A DNA stretch of 64,000 nt from Candidatus Sphingomonas phytovorans (GTDB lineage: Bacteria; Pseudomonadota; Alphaproteobacteria; Sphingomonadales; Sphingomonadaceae): positions 5,135,001 to 5,199,000 of the forward strand of contig CP119314.1 in assembly GCA_029202385.1 (NCBI GenBank), written 5' to 3'. Every line of letters begins with the position of its first letter. The stretch's first letter is position 1. The notes under the pieces were generated by a model, which worked only from the letters and a program-made list of their open reading frames with translations, was not told where the DNA came from and searched no databases. Below, one piece after another: positions 26,763 through 34,984 of this stretch. A program made the position numbers and the translations under genes.

Positions 26763-27083
26763 ATGGCTTGGATTCTATTGGTTGTCGCAGGTGTCCTGGA
26801 GGTCGTCTGGGCCTTCTTCATGAAGCAGTCGAACGGCTTCACCCGGATCACGCCGTCCGTCATCACGATCGTCACGATGATTGCGAGCTTCGGCCTGCTG
26901 TCGGTATCGATGAAGACCCTGCCGCTTGGAACTGCCTATACCATCTGGACCGGCATCGGTGCGATCGGTGCATTCCTGGTGGGCGTCGCCATCCTCGGCG
27001 AGCAGGCAAATCCGTTGCGGATCGCCGCTGCGTGCCTGATCATCAGCGGCCTCGCACTGATGAAATACGCGTCGCCGGCGTAA
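26763..27083 (+). CDS. sugE: SugE/Gdx-type small multidrug resistance transporter
   Basis: 106 residues in four transmembrane helices: MAWILLVVAGVLEVVWAFFM with the essential Glu13, then GFTRITPSVITI, LPLGTAYTIWTGIGAIGAFLVGV and LRIAAACLIISGLALMKY. This matches the SugE/Gdx branch of the SMR family, proton-coupled guanidinium exporters. A strong AAGGAG precedes the ATG. The guanidine role is supported by the candidate riboswitch upstream; older names describe quaternary ammonium resistance. Confidence 0.93.
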   Translation: MAWILLVVAGVLEVVWAFFMKQSNGFTRITPSVITIVTMIASFGLLSVSMKTLPLGTAYTIWTGIGAIGAFLVGVAILGEQANPLRIAAACLIISGLALMKYASPA

Positions 27084-27287
27084 GACAGGGCTTGCCGGTC
27101 AGTTCCGACCAGAACGGCTGAACGCTTCGTCCGCGCGACGTCTGAACAAGGATTCGACCGCAGCGGTGTTCGCTGGTGCGCGCGCAACACTCGCCGCGAC
27201 CGCAGAGTGCAGCGATTTCGACATGCTCAACTGGCCCGGCTCTGCTGCGCGCTGAATCTCCCAGGTGGGGGGAGCCCTGTAACGAAG

Positions 27288-27319
27288 AAGGGCGGACAAC
27301 CGCGTGGTTGCCCGCCCTT
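27288..27319 (-). terminator. mucR terminator hairpin
   Basis: AAGGGCGGACAACC, loop GCGT, GGTTGCCCGCCCTT: a 14-bp stem with one mismatch, 20 bases downstream of the mucR stop on the reverse strand, followed by CTTCGTTA. The remaining bases of 27084-27340 contain no gene that I can support. Confidence 0.65.
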
Positions 27320-27340
27320 CCTTAGTAAGCGAGAAGTGCC

Positions 27341-27844
27341 TCAGACGGTCTTTTTCGGCCGGCCGCGCGGTGCCTTGGGGCCGGCCGGCGCATCGGTTGC
27401 GGCGGCTGGGGCCTTGCGCGGACCAGGCTTGCGGCCAAGGCCGATCTTCTTGGCCATGGCACGGCGCGCTTCCGAATAGGTTTCGGCGACCATCGGATAA
27501 TCGGCCTTCAGGCCGTAGCGTGCACGGTATTCGTCAGGCGTCAGGCCGTGGCCCGAAAGATGACGGCGCAGCGTCTTGTAAGGCTTGCCGTCGATCAATG
27601 AGATGATGTGATCCTTCGACGCGAGCGACTTGCGCACGGTAACGGCCGGAACATGCTCCGTCGTTGCCTCCGGTGCTGTTTCCTCTGTGGTCGCGCTAGC
27701 GAGTGCTGTCACGGTCGCGTGCATCTTCTGCAGGAAGGCCGGAACTTCTTCAGCCGACACCCGGTTATTGGGATTGCCGAGCCACGCAATGGTCAGCTCG
27801 GTCGCGAGCTCGGTTGCGTTGAGATCTGAAGTGTCGTCAGCCAT
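27341..27844 (-). CDS. MucR/Ros family transcriptional regulator
   Basis: 167 residues from the ATG at 27844, preceded by GGAGG. The N-terminal helical part (ELATELTIAWLGNPNNRVSAEEVPAFLQKMH) is the oligomerisation region of MucR proteins. The Ros-type DNA-binding part is KDHIISLIDGKPYKTLRRHLSGHGLTPDEYRARYGLKADYPMVAETY, ending KKIGLGRKPGPRKAP and a basic AT-hook-like tail (APRGRPKK). The first cysteine of the zinc-finger motif (usually CLEDGKK) is a serine here, so zinc binding is probably lost, as in some other MucR proteins. Such proteins act as H-NS-like silencers and regulators of envelope, motility and virulence genes. Confidence 0.92.
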   Translation of the reverse strand: MADDTSDLNATELATELTIAWLGNPNNRVSAEEVPAFLQKMHATVTALASATTEETAPEATTEHVPAVTVRKSLASKDHIISLIDGKPYKTLRRHLSGHGLTPDEYRARYGLKADYPMVAETYSEARRAMAKKIGLGRKPGPRKAPAAATDAPAGPKAPRGRPKKTV

Positions 27845-28366
27845 AATTACCTCCAAACTGGATATATAGCCCATTAGCGCGATTGGCGGTGCCGTCAACT
27901 GCAATGCATGAATTGTTTTTCGATCTGTCGCTGTCTTTTTTGCAAGAGCGGGGGACAGACATAACTGCACGGAGTCCGTCGGTGCCCATCGGCTTAGATG
28001 CGAATGACAACAACGCGTCGGCAACCATATTCTCGACTGTCCGGTGAGGACATTTCACGATCGCCTGACGCAGCTAACCTGATCTCCACCGAGGTGGAGT
28101 CCACCTTCTGTCGAGATGTCGAAGCAACTTCATTACAGCGTACAGGGATGGGCTGCTTCAACGATTTGATGAGGGTTGAAAACGCGCCGGGGTGGCTCGC
28201 CGCCCCTGCTGGAAGAGGTACCCGAAATAAGAGTGGGGCGTGCAAAAATGCCGATCCTCGCCTGGGTGCCAGCGAGGTGACGAGATCACTTGGAAATCCT
28301 GCCGTTGCTGTTGTATGGGGGCTGCCTGCTACCTCAAGTCGCTCTGCACGTGGGGTTCTGCACCGT
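27845..28366. other. Gene-free interval upstream of mucR and tRNA-Leu
   Basis: 522 bases with no supported gene. Opposed long ORFs at 27998-28489 (plus) and 27994-28452 (minus) run through the tRNA and lack family features. A short dyad CTCCACC-GAGGTGGAG lies near 28084-28099. The stretch presumably contains the mucR promoter and the tRNA promoter; I see no certain boxes. Confidence 0.4.
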
Positions 28367-28451
28367 GCGGGTGTGGTGAAACTGGTAGACGCGCCGGACT
28401 CAAAATCCGGTTCCGCAAGGAGTGTCGGTTCGATTCCGACCACCCGCACCA
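28367..28451 (+). tRNA. tRNA-Leu (CAA)
   Basis: 85 bases including an encoded CCA. Acceptor arm GCGGGTG pairs with CACCCGC. The anticodon stem CCGGA/TCCGG holds the loop CTCAAAA, anticodon CAA, reading UUG. A class II variable arm (TTCCGCAAGGAGT region) follows, and the T-arm is GTCGGTTCGATTCCGAC. The long variable arm and GG/TTC features fit leucine tRNA. The following 28452-28730 contains no gene that I can support. Confidence 0.97.
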
Positions 28452-28730
28452 ATTCTTCTATCCTTGACCAGCCGTCTCCGGCCCGGTGAGCTTCAATGCC
28501 GTTCGGTGCGCGTGTGATAATTCATCAGGGGAGCCGGGGGTTTCGGAAGAACCGGGCGGCAATAAAGTGATCGCGACGTGCCGGCATGTCGTGTGAGACC
28601 GGTCACCGTCCATCCGCGTATATCGGGCAGGGGTGTTCTGGCGGCGCATTCCCCCATTCCGGTCAGCAGTCCCGGCGGCAAGGTATCCCGGCCGGTTTGA
28701 CCGGGTTCATGGGGTCCGCGCCGGTGCGGA

Positions 28731-30611
28731 TCAGGCCTCGACGGTTTCCAGCTCCTCGCTGATCTCCAGCCAGGCTGCCTCGGCGGTTTCCAGCTTGGCG
28801 GCGACATCGGCGCGCTGCTTCATCAGGTCGCTCATGTTCATCCTGGCGAGCCAGGGCTCCGCGGTCGACGGATCGAACATCGCGCGATCGATCGCGCTGC
28901 GCTGCTTGGAGAGCTTGGCGACCAGCGCTTCCGCCTCATGGGCGCGCTTGCGCAACGCCACGCTCTTCTCGCGCGCCTCGGCATTGGCGCGGCGTTCGTC
29001 CTTCTTGTTGACCTTGGTCTTGGCCGCACCGCTGCCGCCGCTCGCACCGTCGCTGGAGAGCACGAAGGCGATATAATCCTCCATGCTGCCATTATATTCG
29101 GTCGCGGCACCGCCATCGACCAGCACCAGCCGGTCGGCGGTCAGCTCGATCATGTGGCGGTCATGGCTGACGATCACCACCGCGCCGTCATAGGCGTTGA
29201 GCGCCTGGACCAGCGCCTCGCGCGCATCGACGTCCAGATGGTTGGTCGGCTCGTCGAGGATGAGCATGTGCGGCGCGTCGCGGGTGATCAGGGCCAGCGC
29301 CAGCCGCGCGCGCTCGCCGCCCGACAGCTTGCCGACCTTGGTCGTCGCCTTGGCGCCCGAGAAGCCGAAGCGGCCGAGCTGGGCGCGGACGGCGGCGGGC
29401 GAGGCGCCCTTCATCATCCGCGTCATATGTTCGAGCGGGGTGTCGTCGGTGTCGAGTTCTTCCACCTGATACTGGGTGAAATAGCCGACGCGCATCTTGC
29501 CCGACGCGGTCATCTCGCCTTCCATCGGCGTGAGCTGCGCGGCGAGCAGCCGGGCAAGCGTGGTCTTGCCGTTGCCGTTGCGGCCGAGCAGCGCGACTCG
29601 GTCGTCCGGGTCGAGCCGCAGGTTCAGGCGCCGAAGGATCGGGTTGCCCTCGGTATAGCCGACCGCCGCCATGTCGAGCGTGACGAGCGGCGGGCGAAGT
29701 TCCTCGGGGCTGGGGAAGTCGAAGGAGAGCGTCGGATCCTCCGCCATCGCCGCGATCGGCTGCATCTTCGCCAGCATCTTCTGGCGCGACTGGGCCTGTT
29801 TCGCGGTCGAGGCGCGGGCGCTGTTGCGGGCGATATAGTCCTGCAGCTTGGCGCGCTGCGCGTCCTGCGACGCCTTGGCCGCGGCGAGCTGCGCGGCGCG
29901 TTCGGCGCGCTGCTGCTCGAAGCTGTCATAGCCGCCGGTGTACATCACCGTCTTGCCGCCCTCGAGATGGAGGATGGTGTCGACGACATTGTTGAGCAGG
30001 TCGCGCTCATGGCTGATGACGACCATCATCGCCGGATAGCTCTTCAGGAAATTCTCGAGCCACAGGGTCGCTTCGAGATCGAGATGGTTCGAGGGCTCGT
30101 CGAGCAGCAGCAGGTCGGGCTCGGAGAAGAGCAGGGCGGCGAGCGCGACGCGCATCTTCCATCCGCCCGAATAGCTGTCGAGCGGACGGCCCTGCATCTC
30201 CTCGTCGAAGCCGAGACCGACCAGGATGCGCGCGGCACGCGCCTCGGCGGTATAGGCGTCGATCGCGATCAGCCGGTCGTGGATCTCGCCGACCCGGTCG
30301 GGATCATGGCAGTCCTCGGCTTCGTGCATCAGAGCGGCGCGCTCGGTATCGGCGGCAAGCACGGCTTCGATCGGCGTGGTTGTGCCGTTGGGCGCTTCCT
30401 GCGCGATATAGCCGATCCGCGTCTTGCGCGGCATCTCGATCTCGCCCTCATCGGCCTCGATCGATCCGATCATCACCTTCATCAAGGTCGACTTGCCGGC
30501 GCCGTTGCGGCCGATCAGGCCGACGCGGCTCTTCGGCGGCAGCGTGGCTGTCGCGCGGTCGAGGATCGTGCGCCCGCCGAGGCGCACCGTGATACCATTG
30601 ATATTCAGCAT
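28731..30611 (-). CDS. ABC-F family ATP-binding protein
   Basis: 626 residues with two ABC domains in one chain and no membrane domain. Walker A motifs are GLIGRNGAGKSTLMKV and ALLGRNGNGKTTLARL, signature motifs LDSYSGGWKMRVALA and VGKLSGGERARLALA, and Walker B LLLLDEPSNHLD and HMLILDEPTNHLD. The linker between domains is helical and basic, and the C-terminus (from about 540) is a predicted coiled coil (EKSVALRKRAHEAEALVAKLSKQ). This fits the Uup/YheS/ABCF3 subgroup, which acts on ribosomes or DNA. Direct role unknown. Confidence 0.9.
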   Translation of the reverse strand: MLNINGITVRLGGRTILDRATATLPPKSRVGLIGRNGAGKSTLMKVMIGSIEADEGEIEMPRKTRIGYIAQEAPNGTTTPIEAVLAADTERAALMHEAEDCHDPDRVGEIHDRLIAIDAYTAEARAARILVGLGFDEEMQGRPLDSYSGGWKMRVALAALLFSEPDLLLLDEPSNHLDLEATLWLENFLKSYPAMMVVISHERDLLNNVVDTILHLEGGKTVMYTGGYDSFEQQRAERAAQLAAAKASQDAQRAKLQDYIARNSARASTAKQAQSRQKMLAKMQPIAAMAEDPTLSFDFPSPEELRPPLVTLDMAAVGYTEGNPILRRLNLRLDPDDRVALLGRNGNGKTTLARLLAAQLTPMEGEMTASGKMRVGYFTQYQVEELDTDDTPLEHMTRMMKGASPAAVRAQLGRFGFSGAKATTKVGKLSGGERARLALALITRDAPHMLILDEPTNHLDVDAREALVQALNAYDGAVVIVSHDRHMIELTADRLVLVDGGAATEYNGSMEDYIAFVLSSDGASGGSGAAKTKVNKKDERRANAEAREKSVALRKRAHEAEALVAKLSKQRSAIDRAMFDPSTAEPWLARMNMSDLMKQRADVAAKLETAEAAWLEISEELETVEA

Positions 30612-30659
30612 GCGGGCGCCACTATCATGCAGCGCAGCATATTAGAAGGGTGGGGCGCC

Positions 30660-31451
30660 TCAGGCGATCGTATTCACCAGCCCGCCCTCGGCGCGGATCG
30701 CGGCGCCGTTGGTGGCAGAGGATCGGGGGCTGGCGAGATAAGCGACCAGATCGCCGATCTCCTTCGCCTCGATCATGCGCTGGATGATCGAGGATGGGCG
30801 GGCATCGCGGAAGAATTCGGCCTCGATCTGCTCGATCGGTGCGGCCGGATCGGCGGCCTGGCTGCGCAGGAACTCGACCACGCCGTCAGAGCGGGTCGGC
30901 CCGGGGAGCACCGAATTGACCGTGACGCCGGTGCCGCGCGTGAGCTGCGAGAGGCCGCGCGCGATGGAGAGCTGGGCGGTCTTCGTCGTGGCGTAGTGGA
31001 TCATGTCATGCGGGATGGCGAGAGCGGATTCGCTCGAGATGAAGATGATCCGGCCCCAGTTCCGTTCGAGCATCGCGGGCAGGTAGGCGCGCGCGAGGCG
31101 GACACCGCTCATCACGTTGACTTCGAACAGATTGGCCCAGTCGGCATCGCTGATGTCGCCGAACGCCTTGCTTTCGTAGATGCCAAGATTGTTGACGAGG
31201 ATGTCGACCCGGGAAAGCGCCGCGGTGACGATCGCCGCGCCCTCCGCGGTCGCGACGTCGGCGGCGATCCCGGTCACCGGCGCGCCACCCGAGGCCTGGA
31301 TATCGGCGATGGCGGCATCGAGTGTCCGGCGGCTGCGGCCGGTGATGGTGACGGCGGCGCCTTCGCGCGAGAGGGCGCGGGCGATCTCCAGGCCGATGCC
31401 GCCGGTGCCGCCGGTCACCAGCGCGGTCTTGTCGTTGAGGGCGAGGTCCAT
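30660..31451 (-). CDS. Short-chain dehydrogenase/reductase
   Basis: 263 residues from the ATG at 31451, with GGAG seven bases upstream; an in-frame TTG two codons earlier is less likely. Classical SDR: cofactor motif TGGTGGIGLEIA, NNLGIY in place of NNAG, active-site Ser in FISSESALAIPHDMIHYATTK (YxxxK). The C-terminal segment contains SVLPGPTRSDGVVEFLR. Residue R after the glycine motif (TGRSRRT) suggests NADP. Substrate unknown. Confidence 0.9.
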   Translation of the reverse strand: MDLALNDKTALVTGGTGGIGLEIARALSREGAAVTITGRSRRTLDAAIADIQASGGAPVTGIAADVATAEGAAIVTAALSRVDILVNNLGIYESKAFGDISDADWANLFEVNVMSGVRLARAYLPAMLERNWGRIIFISSESALAIPHDMIHYATTKTAQLSIARGLSQLTRGTGVTVNSVLPGPTRSDGVVEFLRSQAADPAAPIEQIEAEFFRDARPSSIIQRMIEAKEIGDLVAYLASPRSSATNGAAIRAEGGLVNTIA

Positions 31452-31555
31452 GTTCAATCTCCAGTAAAACCGGACACCAGTTGGGCATTGCGCGGGGCGG
31501 CAACTATGGGTCGTAGCGGATCAGCATTTGTGCGTCGGAAGCATCAATGCCCGAT

Positions 31556-31591
31556 TCCTGTTGGAGAATCGCGTCCTGTTGGAGAATCGTG
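31556..31591. repeat. 18-base tandem duplication
   Basis: TCCTGTTGGAGAATCGCG is followed at once by TCCTGTTGGAGAATCGTG; one base differs. It lies in the 148-base gap upstream of the SDR gene, just past the stop codon of the histidine kinase. Confidence 0.85.
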
Positions 31592-31599
31592 CGGCGCGG

Positions 31600-32949
31600 T
31601 CAGCGCCTGGGCAGGGTGATCGTCGCTGCCAGCCCGCCTTCGGGCTGGTTGACCAGCGTGATGTCGCCGCCCGCCTCGCGGACGATCGCGCGGGCAAGCG
31701 CCAGGCCGAGGCCGATGCCACCCGTCTCCTTGTTGCGCGAGGTCTCGAGCCGGGTGAAGGCATCGAACACGTCGCCGAGATGCTCGGGCGGAATGCCGGG
31801 CCCCTTGTCGGCGACGACGATGGCGACCTCGTGCTCGCCGGGCACCACCCGCACCTCGGCTGACTCGCCATATTTGATCGCATTCTCGATCAGGTTGCGC
31901 ACCGCGCGCCGGATCAGCGAGGGGCGCAGGCGCATCCTGAGCCGCGCGGCTTCCTCGAAGGTCACGTCATGGTCGAGATCGCGGAAATCCTCGACCACCG
32001 CGTCGACCAGCGCCGCGAGATCGACCTCGGTCAGCGGCTCGCTCGGGCGGCCAAGCCGGGCGAGCGAAAGGATATCGTCGAGGGTCCGATTCATCTCCTC
32101 GATCGTGTCGGCCATCTTCGTGCGATCGGTATCGTCCTCGACCGATTCGATGCGGACGCGGAGCGCGGCCAGCGGCGTGCGAAGATCATGGCCGATCGCG
32201 CCGAGCATCCGGTCTTTCTCGTCGAGCATCGCCGAGACGCGCAACCGCAGGCCGTTGAACGCGGCGATCACGTCGCGCAGATCCTGCGGGCCGCGCTCCT
32301 CGACGGGCACGTCGACTTCGCCAGGCATGAAGGCGCGAGCTGCGGCGGTGAGGCTGCGCAGCGGCTGCGAGATCCGTCGGCCGATCCACAGCACGGGGAC
32401 CAGCACGATCGCGTAGAGCACCAGCGTCTGCCAGATCAGCCGCCAGATCAGATAAGCCTCGGCCCGGGGCCAGGGCGCGTTGAGCACGAGCCAGCCCTGG
32501 CCGGGCTGCTCGACCGCGATGACCAGCTCGCCGCCCATCTTGAGAGCCCGCTCGGCCACGCGCGGGCCCCAGCGGCGCAGGCGCCGGTCGCCCTTGTTGA
32601 TCGCGCGAACCTCGGTTTCGATCCGGCCGACCTTCAGGCCTGCTTCCTCGAGCGCGGTGCGCAATCCCTGTTCGACAGCGGGCTGATGCTCCCCGGCGGG
32701 ATCGACAGGCGAGATGACGGCCAGACGAACATGGCCCCGGTCATGGTCGGCGGGTCGGCCGGCATTGGCGCGCTCGACCGCATCGACGATTCGAGTGACG
32801 ACCGGCCCGGTCGCCTGATCGTAGCGCGAGGCGCGGCGATCCTGGAGCTGGATCGCGAAGTTGATCGCCTGCGCCACGAACAGCGCGATGGCGATCAGCA
32901 ATACCATCTGCCCGGAAAGATTGCGCGGCCACAGCCGGACATGCCTCAC
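31600..32949 (-). CDS. EnvZ-like sensor histidine kinase
   Basis: 449 residues from a GTG at 32949. Two transmembrane helices (about 14-34 and 170-190) flank a periplasmic domain of about 135 residues. A HAMP domain follows (RRISQPLRSLTAAARAF), then HisKA with GAIGHDLRTPLAALRVR (His254) and HATPase with RNLIENAIKYGE, DKGPGIPPEHLGDVFDAF and GGIGLGLALARAIV. The start overlaps the stop of the response regulator gene by four bases (GTGA). The pair is probably one operon. Signal unknown; the RR beside it suggests envelope sensing of the OmpR/EnvZ type. Confidence 0.92.
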   Translation of the reverse strand: MRHVRLWPRNLSGQMVLLIAIALFVAQAINFAIQLQDRRASRYDQATGPVVTRIVDAVERANAGRPADHDRGHVRLAVISPVDPAGEHQPAVEQGLRTALEEAGLKVGRIETEVRAINKGDRRLRRWGPRVAERALKMGGELVIAVEQPGQGWLVLNAPWPRAEAYLIWRLIWQTLVLYAIVLVPVLWIGRRISQPLRSLTAAARAFMPGEVDVPVEERGPQDLRDVIAAFNGLRLRVSAMLDEKDRMLGAIGHDLRTPLAALRVRIESVEDDTDRTKMADTIEEMNRTLDDILSLARLGRPSEPLTEVDLAALVDAVVEDFRDLDHDVTFEEAARLRMRLRPSLIRRAVRNLIENAIKYGESAEVRVVPGEHEVAIVVADKGPGIPPEHLGDVFDAFTRLETSRNKETGGIGLGLALARAIVREAGGDITLVNQPEGGLAATITLPRR

Positions 32950-33687
32950 AGGCGGGTGACTTCCGATGCGAGCGTATAGCCGCCGCCCCAGACGGTCTTG
33001 ATCAGTTCAGGGCTCTTCGGATCGGTCTCGATCTTGCGCCGCAGCCGGCTGACCTGGTTGTCGATCGCGCGGTCGAACGCAGCCGCCTCGCGACCCTGGG
33101 TCAGATCGAGCAACTGGTCACGCGTCAGCACCTGGCGCGGACGAGTCACCAGCGCCATGGAGCAGGTTATACTCGCCGGTCGAGAGCGCGCACCGAGACG
33201 CCTTCGGCGGTCGACCAGCGCGCGCTCGCCCGATTTCAGTACCCAGCCGGCAAAGACGAACGAGCCGGTATCGGGCGCATGCTGGCGCGTCCCGCCAGCG
33301 GCGGCGCGGCGCAGGATCACCTCTGACCCGAGCGGCGAGCTCGCGCGGCGAGAAAGGCTTCACGACATAATCGTCGGCGCCCATTTCCAGCCCGACGATC
33401 CGGTCGGTCTCCTCGCTGCGCGCGGTGAGCAGGATGACGGGGGTCTCGCTCGTCTCGCGGACATGGCGACACAGGCTCAGCCCGTCCTCGCCCGGCATCA
33501 TGATGTCGAGGATGATGAGGTCGATCGCATAGGCGGCGAGGCGGGTGCGAGCCGCCTCGGCATCGCCCGTCTGGGTCACGCGGAAGCCCTGCTTGGTGAG
33601 ATATTGCGCGAGCGGCTCGCGAATCGAGCGTTCGTCATCGACCAGCAGAAGATGCGGTGTTTCTCCCATGACATCGACGTCTAACAT
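32946..33687 (-). pseudogene. OmpR-family response regulator with four apparent one-base insertions
   Basis: The receiver domain is intact: LLLVDDERSIREPLAQYLTKQGF, phospho-Asp in LIILDIMMPGEDG, LTARSEE and DYVVKPFSPRELAARV. The reading frame then breaks. Removing one base near each of 33320, 33212, 33191 and 33160 restores ARVRVILRRAAAGG, LVDAEGVSVRLSTGEYNLLHALV and TRPRQVLTRDQLLDLTQGREAAAFDRAIDNQVSRLRRKIETDPKSPELIKTVWGGGYTLA, a complete trans_reg_C winged helix. The gene is therefore either degraded or wrongly sequenced. As the adjacent kinase is intact, assembly error is likely. Start taken at the ATG at 33687; one at 33669 is possible. Confidence 0.85.
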
Positions 33688-33762
33688 GATCGGTCGCCTT
33701 TGGAATATGCCGGGCGGGCGAGGAGGGGGGACAGCCCGCCCGGCAGCCTGGCCAGTCGGGGG

Positions 33763-34476
33763 TTACTGGCCGGCGTCTGGTGTGGGCGCGGCGGCGCCGG
33801 GCGGCGGCGTCATGCCGTGTCGCCCATGGCCGCGCATCTTGCCCATATGATCCTTCCTTAGTGCCCGGGCGGCATCGATTTCCGCCTGGTCGATGAAGCC
33901 GTCCTTGTTGGTGTCCAGCTTGTCGAAGCGCGCATCTGCGCTCGCGCGCATCTCCTCGCGGCTGATCTTGCCGTCCTTGTTCGTGTCGAGCCGTGCGATC
34001 ATACCGCCATGGCCACCCATCGGGCGCCCGGCACCGGGAGGCGGTGCCATGCCGGGGCCATCGCCACCGCCGGGGCGCCCGCCGAAGCCGCCACGGCCTT
34101 CGCGCATGCGCTCCATCGTCGCCTTCATTTCGTCGGGCGAGATCTTGCCGTCGCCATTGGCGTCGAGCCGGGCGAAACGCTCGGCCGCCTGCGCCATATA
34201 TTCCGCCTTGCTGATCTTGCCGTCCTTGTTGGTGTCAGCGGCCATAAGGCGGCCGCCGCCGCGCCCGCCGAGTTCGTCGCCGGAGAGCTGGCCGTCGCCA
34301 TTGGCGTCGAGCTTCGCGAAACGCTGTTCGGCCCGCGCCATGAATTCGGCACGGGAGATCGTGCCATCCCTGTCGGTGTCGGCGCGCTGGGGCTGACCTG
34401 CGCCCATCTGGTCCGCCATCGCGGCGCCACCGATCGCGGTGCTGACCAAGGCGATGGCGAGAAGATATTTCCGCAT
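33763..34476 (-). CDS. Exported protein with six EF-hand loops
   Basis: 237 residues from the ATG at 34476 with GGAGGAAAG before it. A Sec signal peptide (MRKYLLAIALVSTAIGGAAMA) is followed by six EF-hand loops: DTDRDGTISRAEF, DANGDGQLSGDEL, DTNKDGKISKAEY, DANGDGKISPDEM, DTNKDGKISREEM and DTNKDGFIDQAEI. A glycine/proline-rich hinge lies between loops 4 and 5, and the C-terminus is rich in G, P and A. It should bind calcium in the periplasm or outside. It is transcribed in the same direction as, and 76 bases upstream of, the response regulator and kinase genes, so a role in calcium sensing for that system is possible. Confidence 0.9.
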   Translation of the reverse strand: MRKYLLAIALVSTAIGGAAMADQMGAGQPQRADTDRDGTISRAEFMARAEQRFAKLDANGDGQLSGDELGGRGGGRLMAADTNKDGKISKAEYMAQAAERFARLDANGDGKISPDEMKATMERMREGRGGFGGRPGGGDGPGMAPPPGAGRPMGGHGGMIARLDTNKDGKISREEMRASADARFDKLDTNKDGFIDQAEIDAARALRKDHMGKMRGHGRHGMTPPPGAAAPTPDAGQ

Positions 34477-34733
34477 GCGACTTTCCTCCAGTGAATGCCC
34501 GGTCCCGCCGGCTATGATGCGGGTTTTCACTCGAGGGTGTCGCGAAGCTATGTCAGCGACTGGCCAATAGTGTCGCAATTTGTCGCATATTTCATGTTTC
34601 CCCGGCGTCGCGACGATCATGGCATTCTGCCCGACGACGTTCCGCTTCCTGTCGGGATCAGGCGGTGCGCCCCCGGAACCTGCCCGGAACCTGGATGCTT
34701 CCACGCGGCCCTTGGTTTTCCGATATGCAGGGC

Positions 34734-34761
34734 GTATATGATACGTATATGAATCATATAT
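34734..34761. promoter_or_regulatory. Direct and inverted repeats upstream of the ParD-like gene
   Basis: GTATATGA (34734-34741), TAC, GTATATGA (34745-34752), A, TCATATAT (34754-34761). The two direct copies are 11 bases apart, one helical turn, and the second forms a perfect inverted repeat ATATGA-A-TCATAT with the third. A ribosome binding site TTGGAG follows at once. This AT-rich array in GC-rich DNA is what an autoregulating ribbon-helix-helix protein would bind. The interval 34477-34733 shows no gene. Confidence 0.6.
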
Positions 34762-34771
34762 TGGAGTCCCG

Positions 34772-34984
34772 ATGGGCATCGTGAACATAGATGACGATCT
34801 GCACGATCAGGTGCGCAGGGCGAGCAAGGTGTCGTTTCGCTCGATCAATGCGCAGGCCGCCTACTGGATAAAGCTGGGCATGCTGTGCGAGACGAATCCG
34901 ACGCTGAGCTTCACCGAGATCATCGAGCGCGAGCTGAGTTCCGCTGGCTTTTCGGCTCAGCCACTGGCGTTAAGTGAAGCATGA
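34772..34984 (+). CDS. ParD-like antitoxin-family (ribbon-helix-helix) protein
   Basis: 70 residues. MGIVNIDDDLHDQVRRASKV contains the N-terminal beta strand and first helix, followed by SFRSINAQAAYWIKLGMLCETNPTLSFTEII; this is the pattern of the ParD-like family (PF11903). It ends ATGA-overlapping the methionine aminopeptidase gene (ATG at 34981), so the two are translationally coupled. It probably binds the repeats upstream and regulates the pair. Whether it is an antitoxin is unknown; no RelE/ParE-type toxin is adjacent. Confidence 0.8.
   Translation: MGIVNIDDDLHDQVRRASKVSFRSINAQAAYWIKLGMLCETNPTLSFTEIIERELSSAGFSAQPLALSEA

Noticed and set aside
27099..27299. Small minus-strand ORF downstream of sugE
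   Set aside because: Some helical character but no ribosome binding site, no conservation that I know and an arginine-rich composition.
27998..28489. Opposed ORFs across tRNA-Leu
   Set aside because: They run through the tRNA gene and have no ribosome binding site or family features.
28938..31619. 893-residue open frame on the plus strand
   Set aside because: It is antisense to the ABC-F and SDR genes and shows no domain; long shadows are expected at this GC content.
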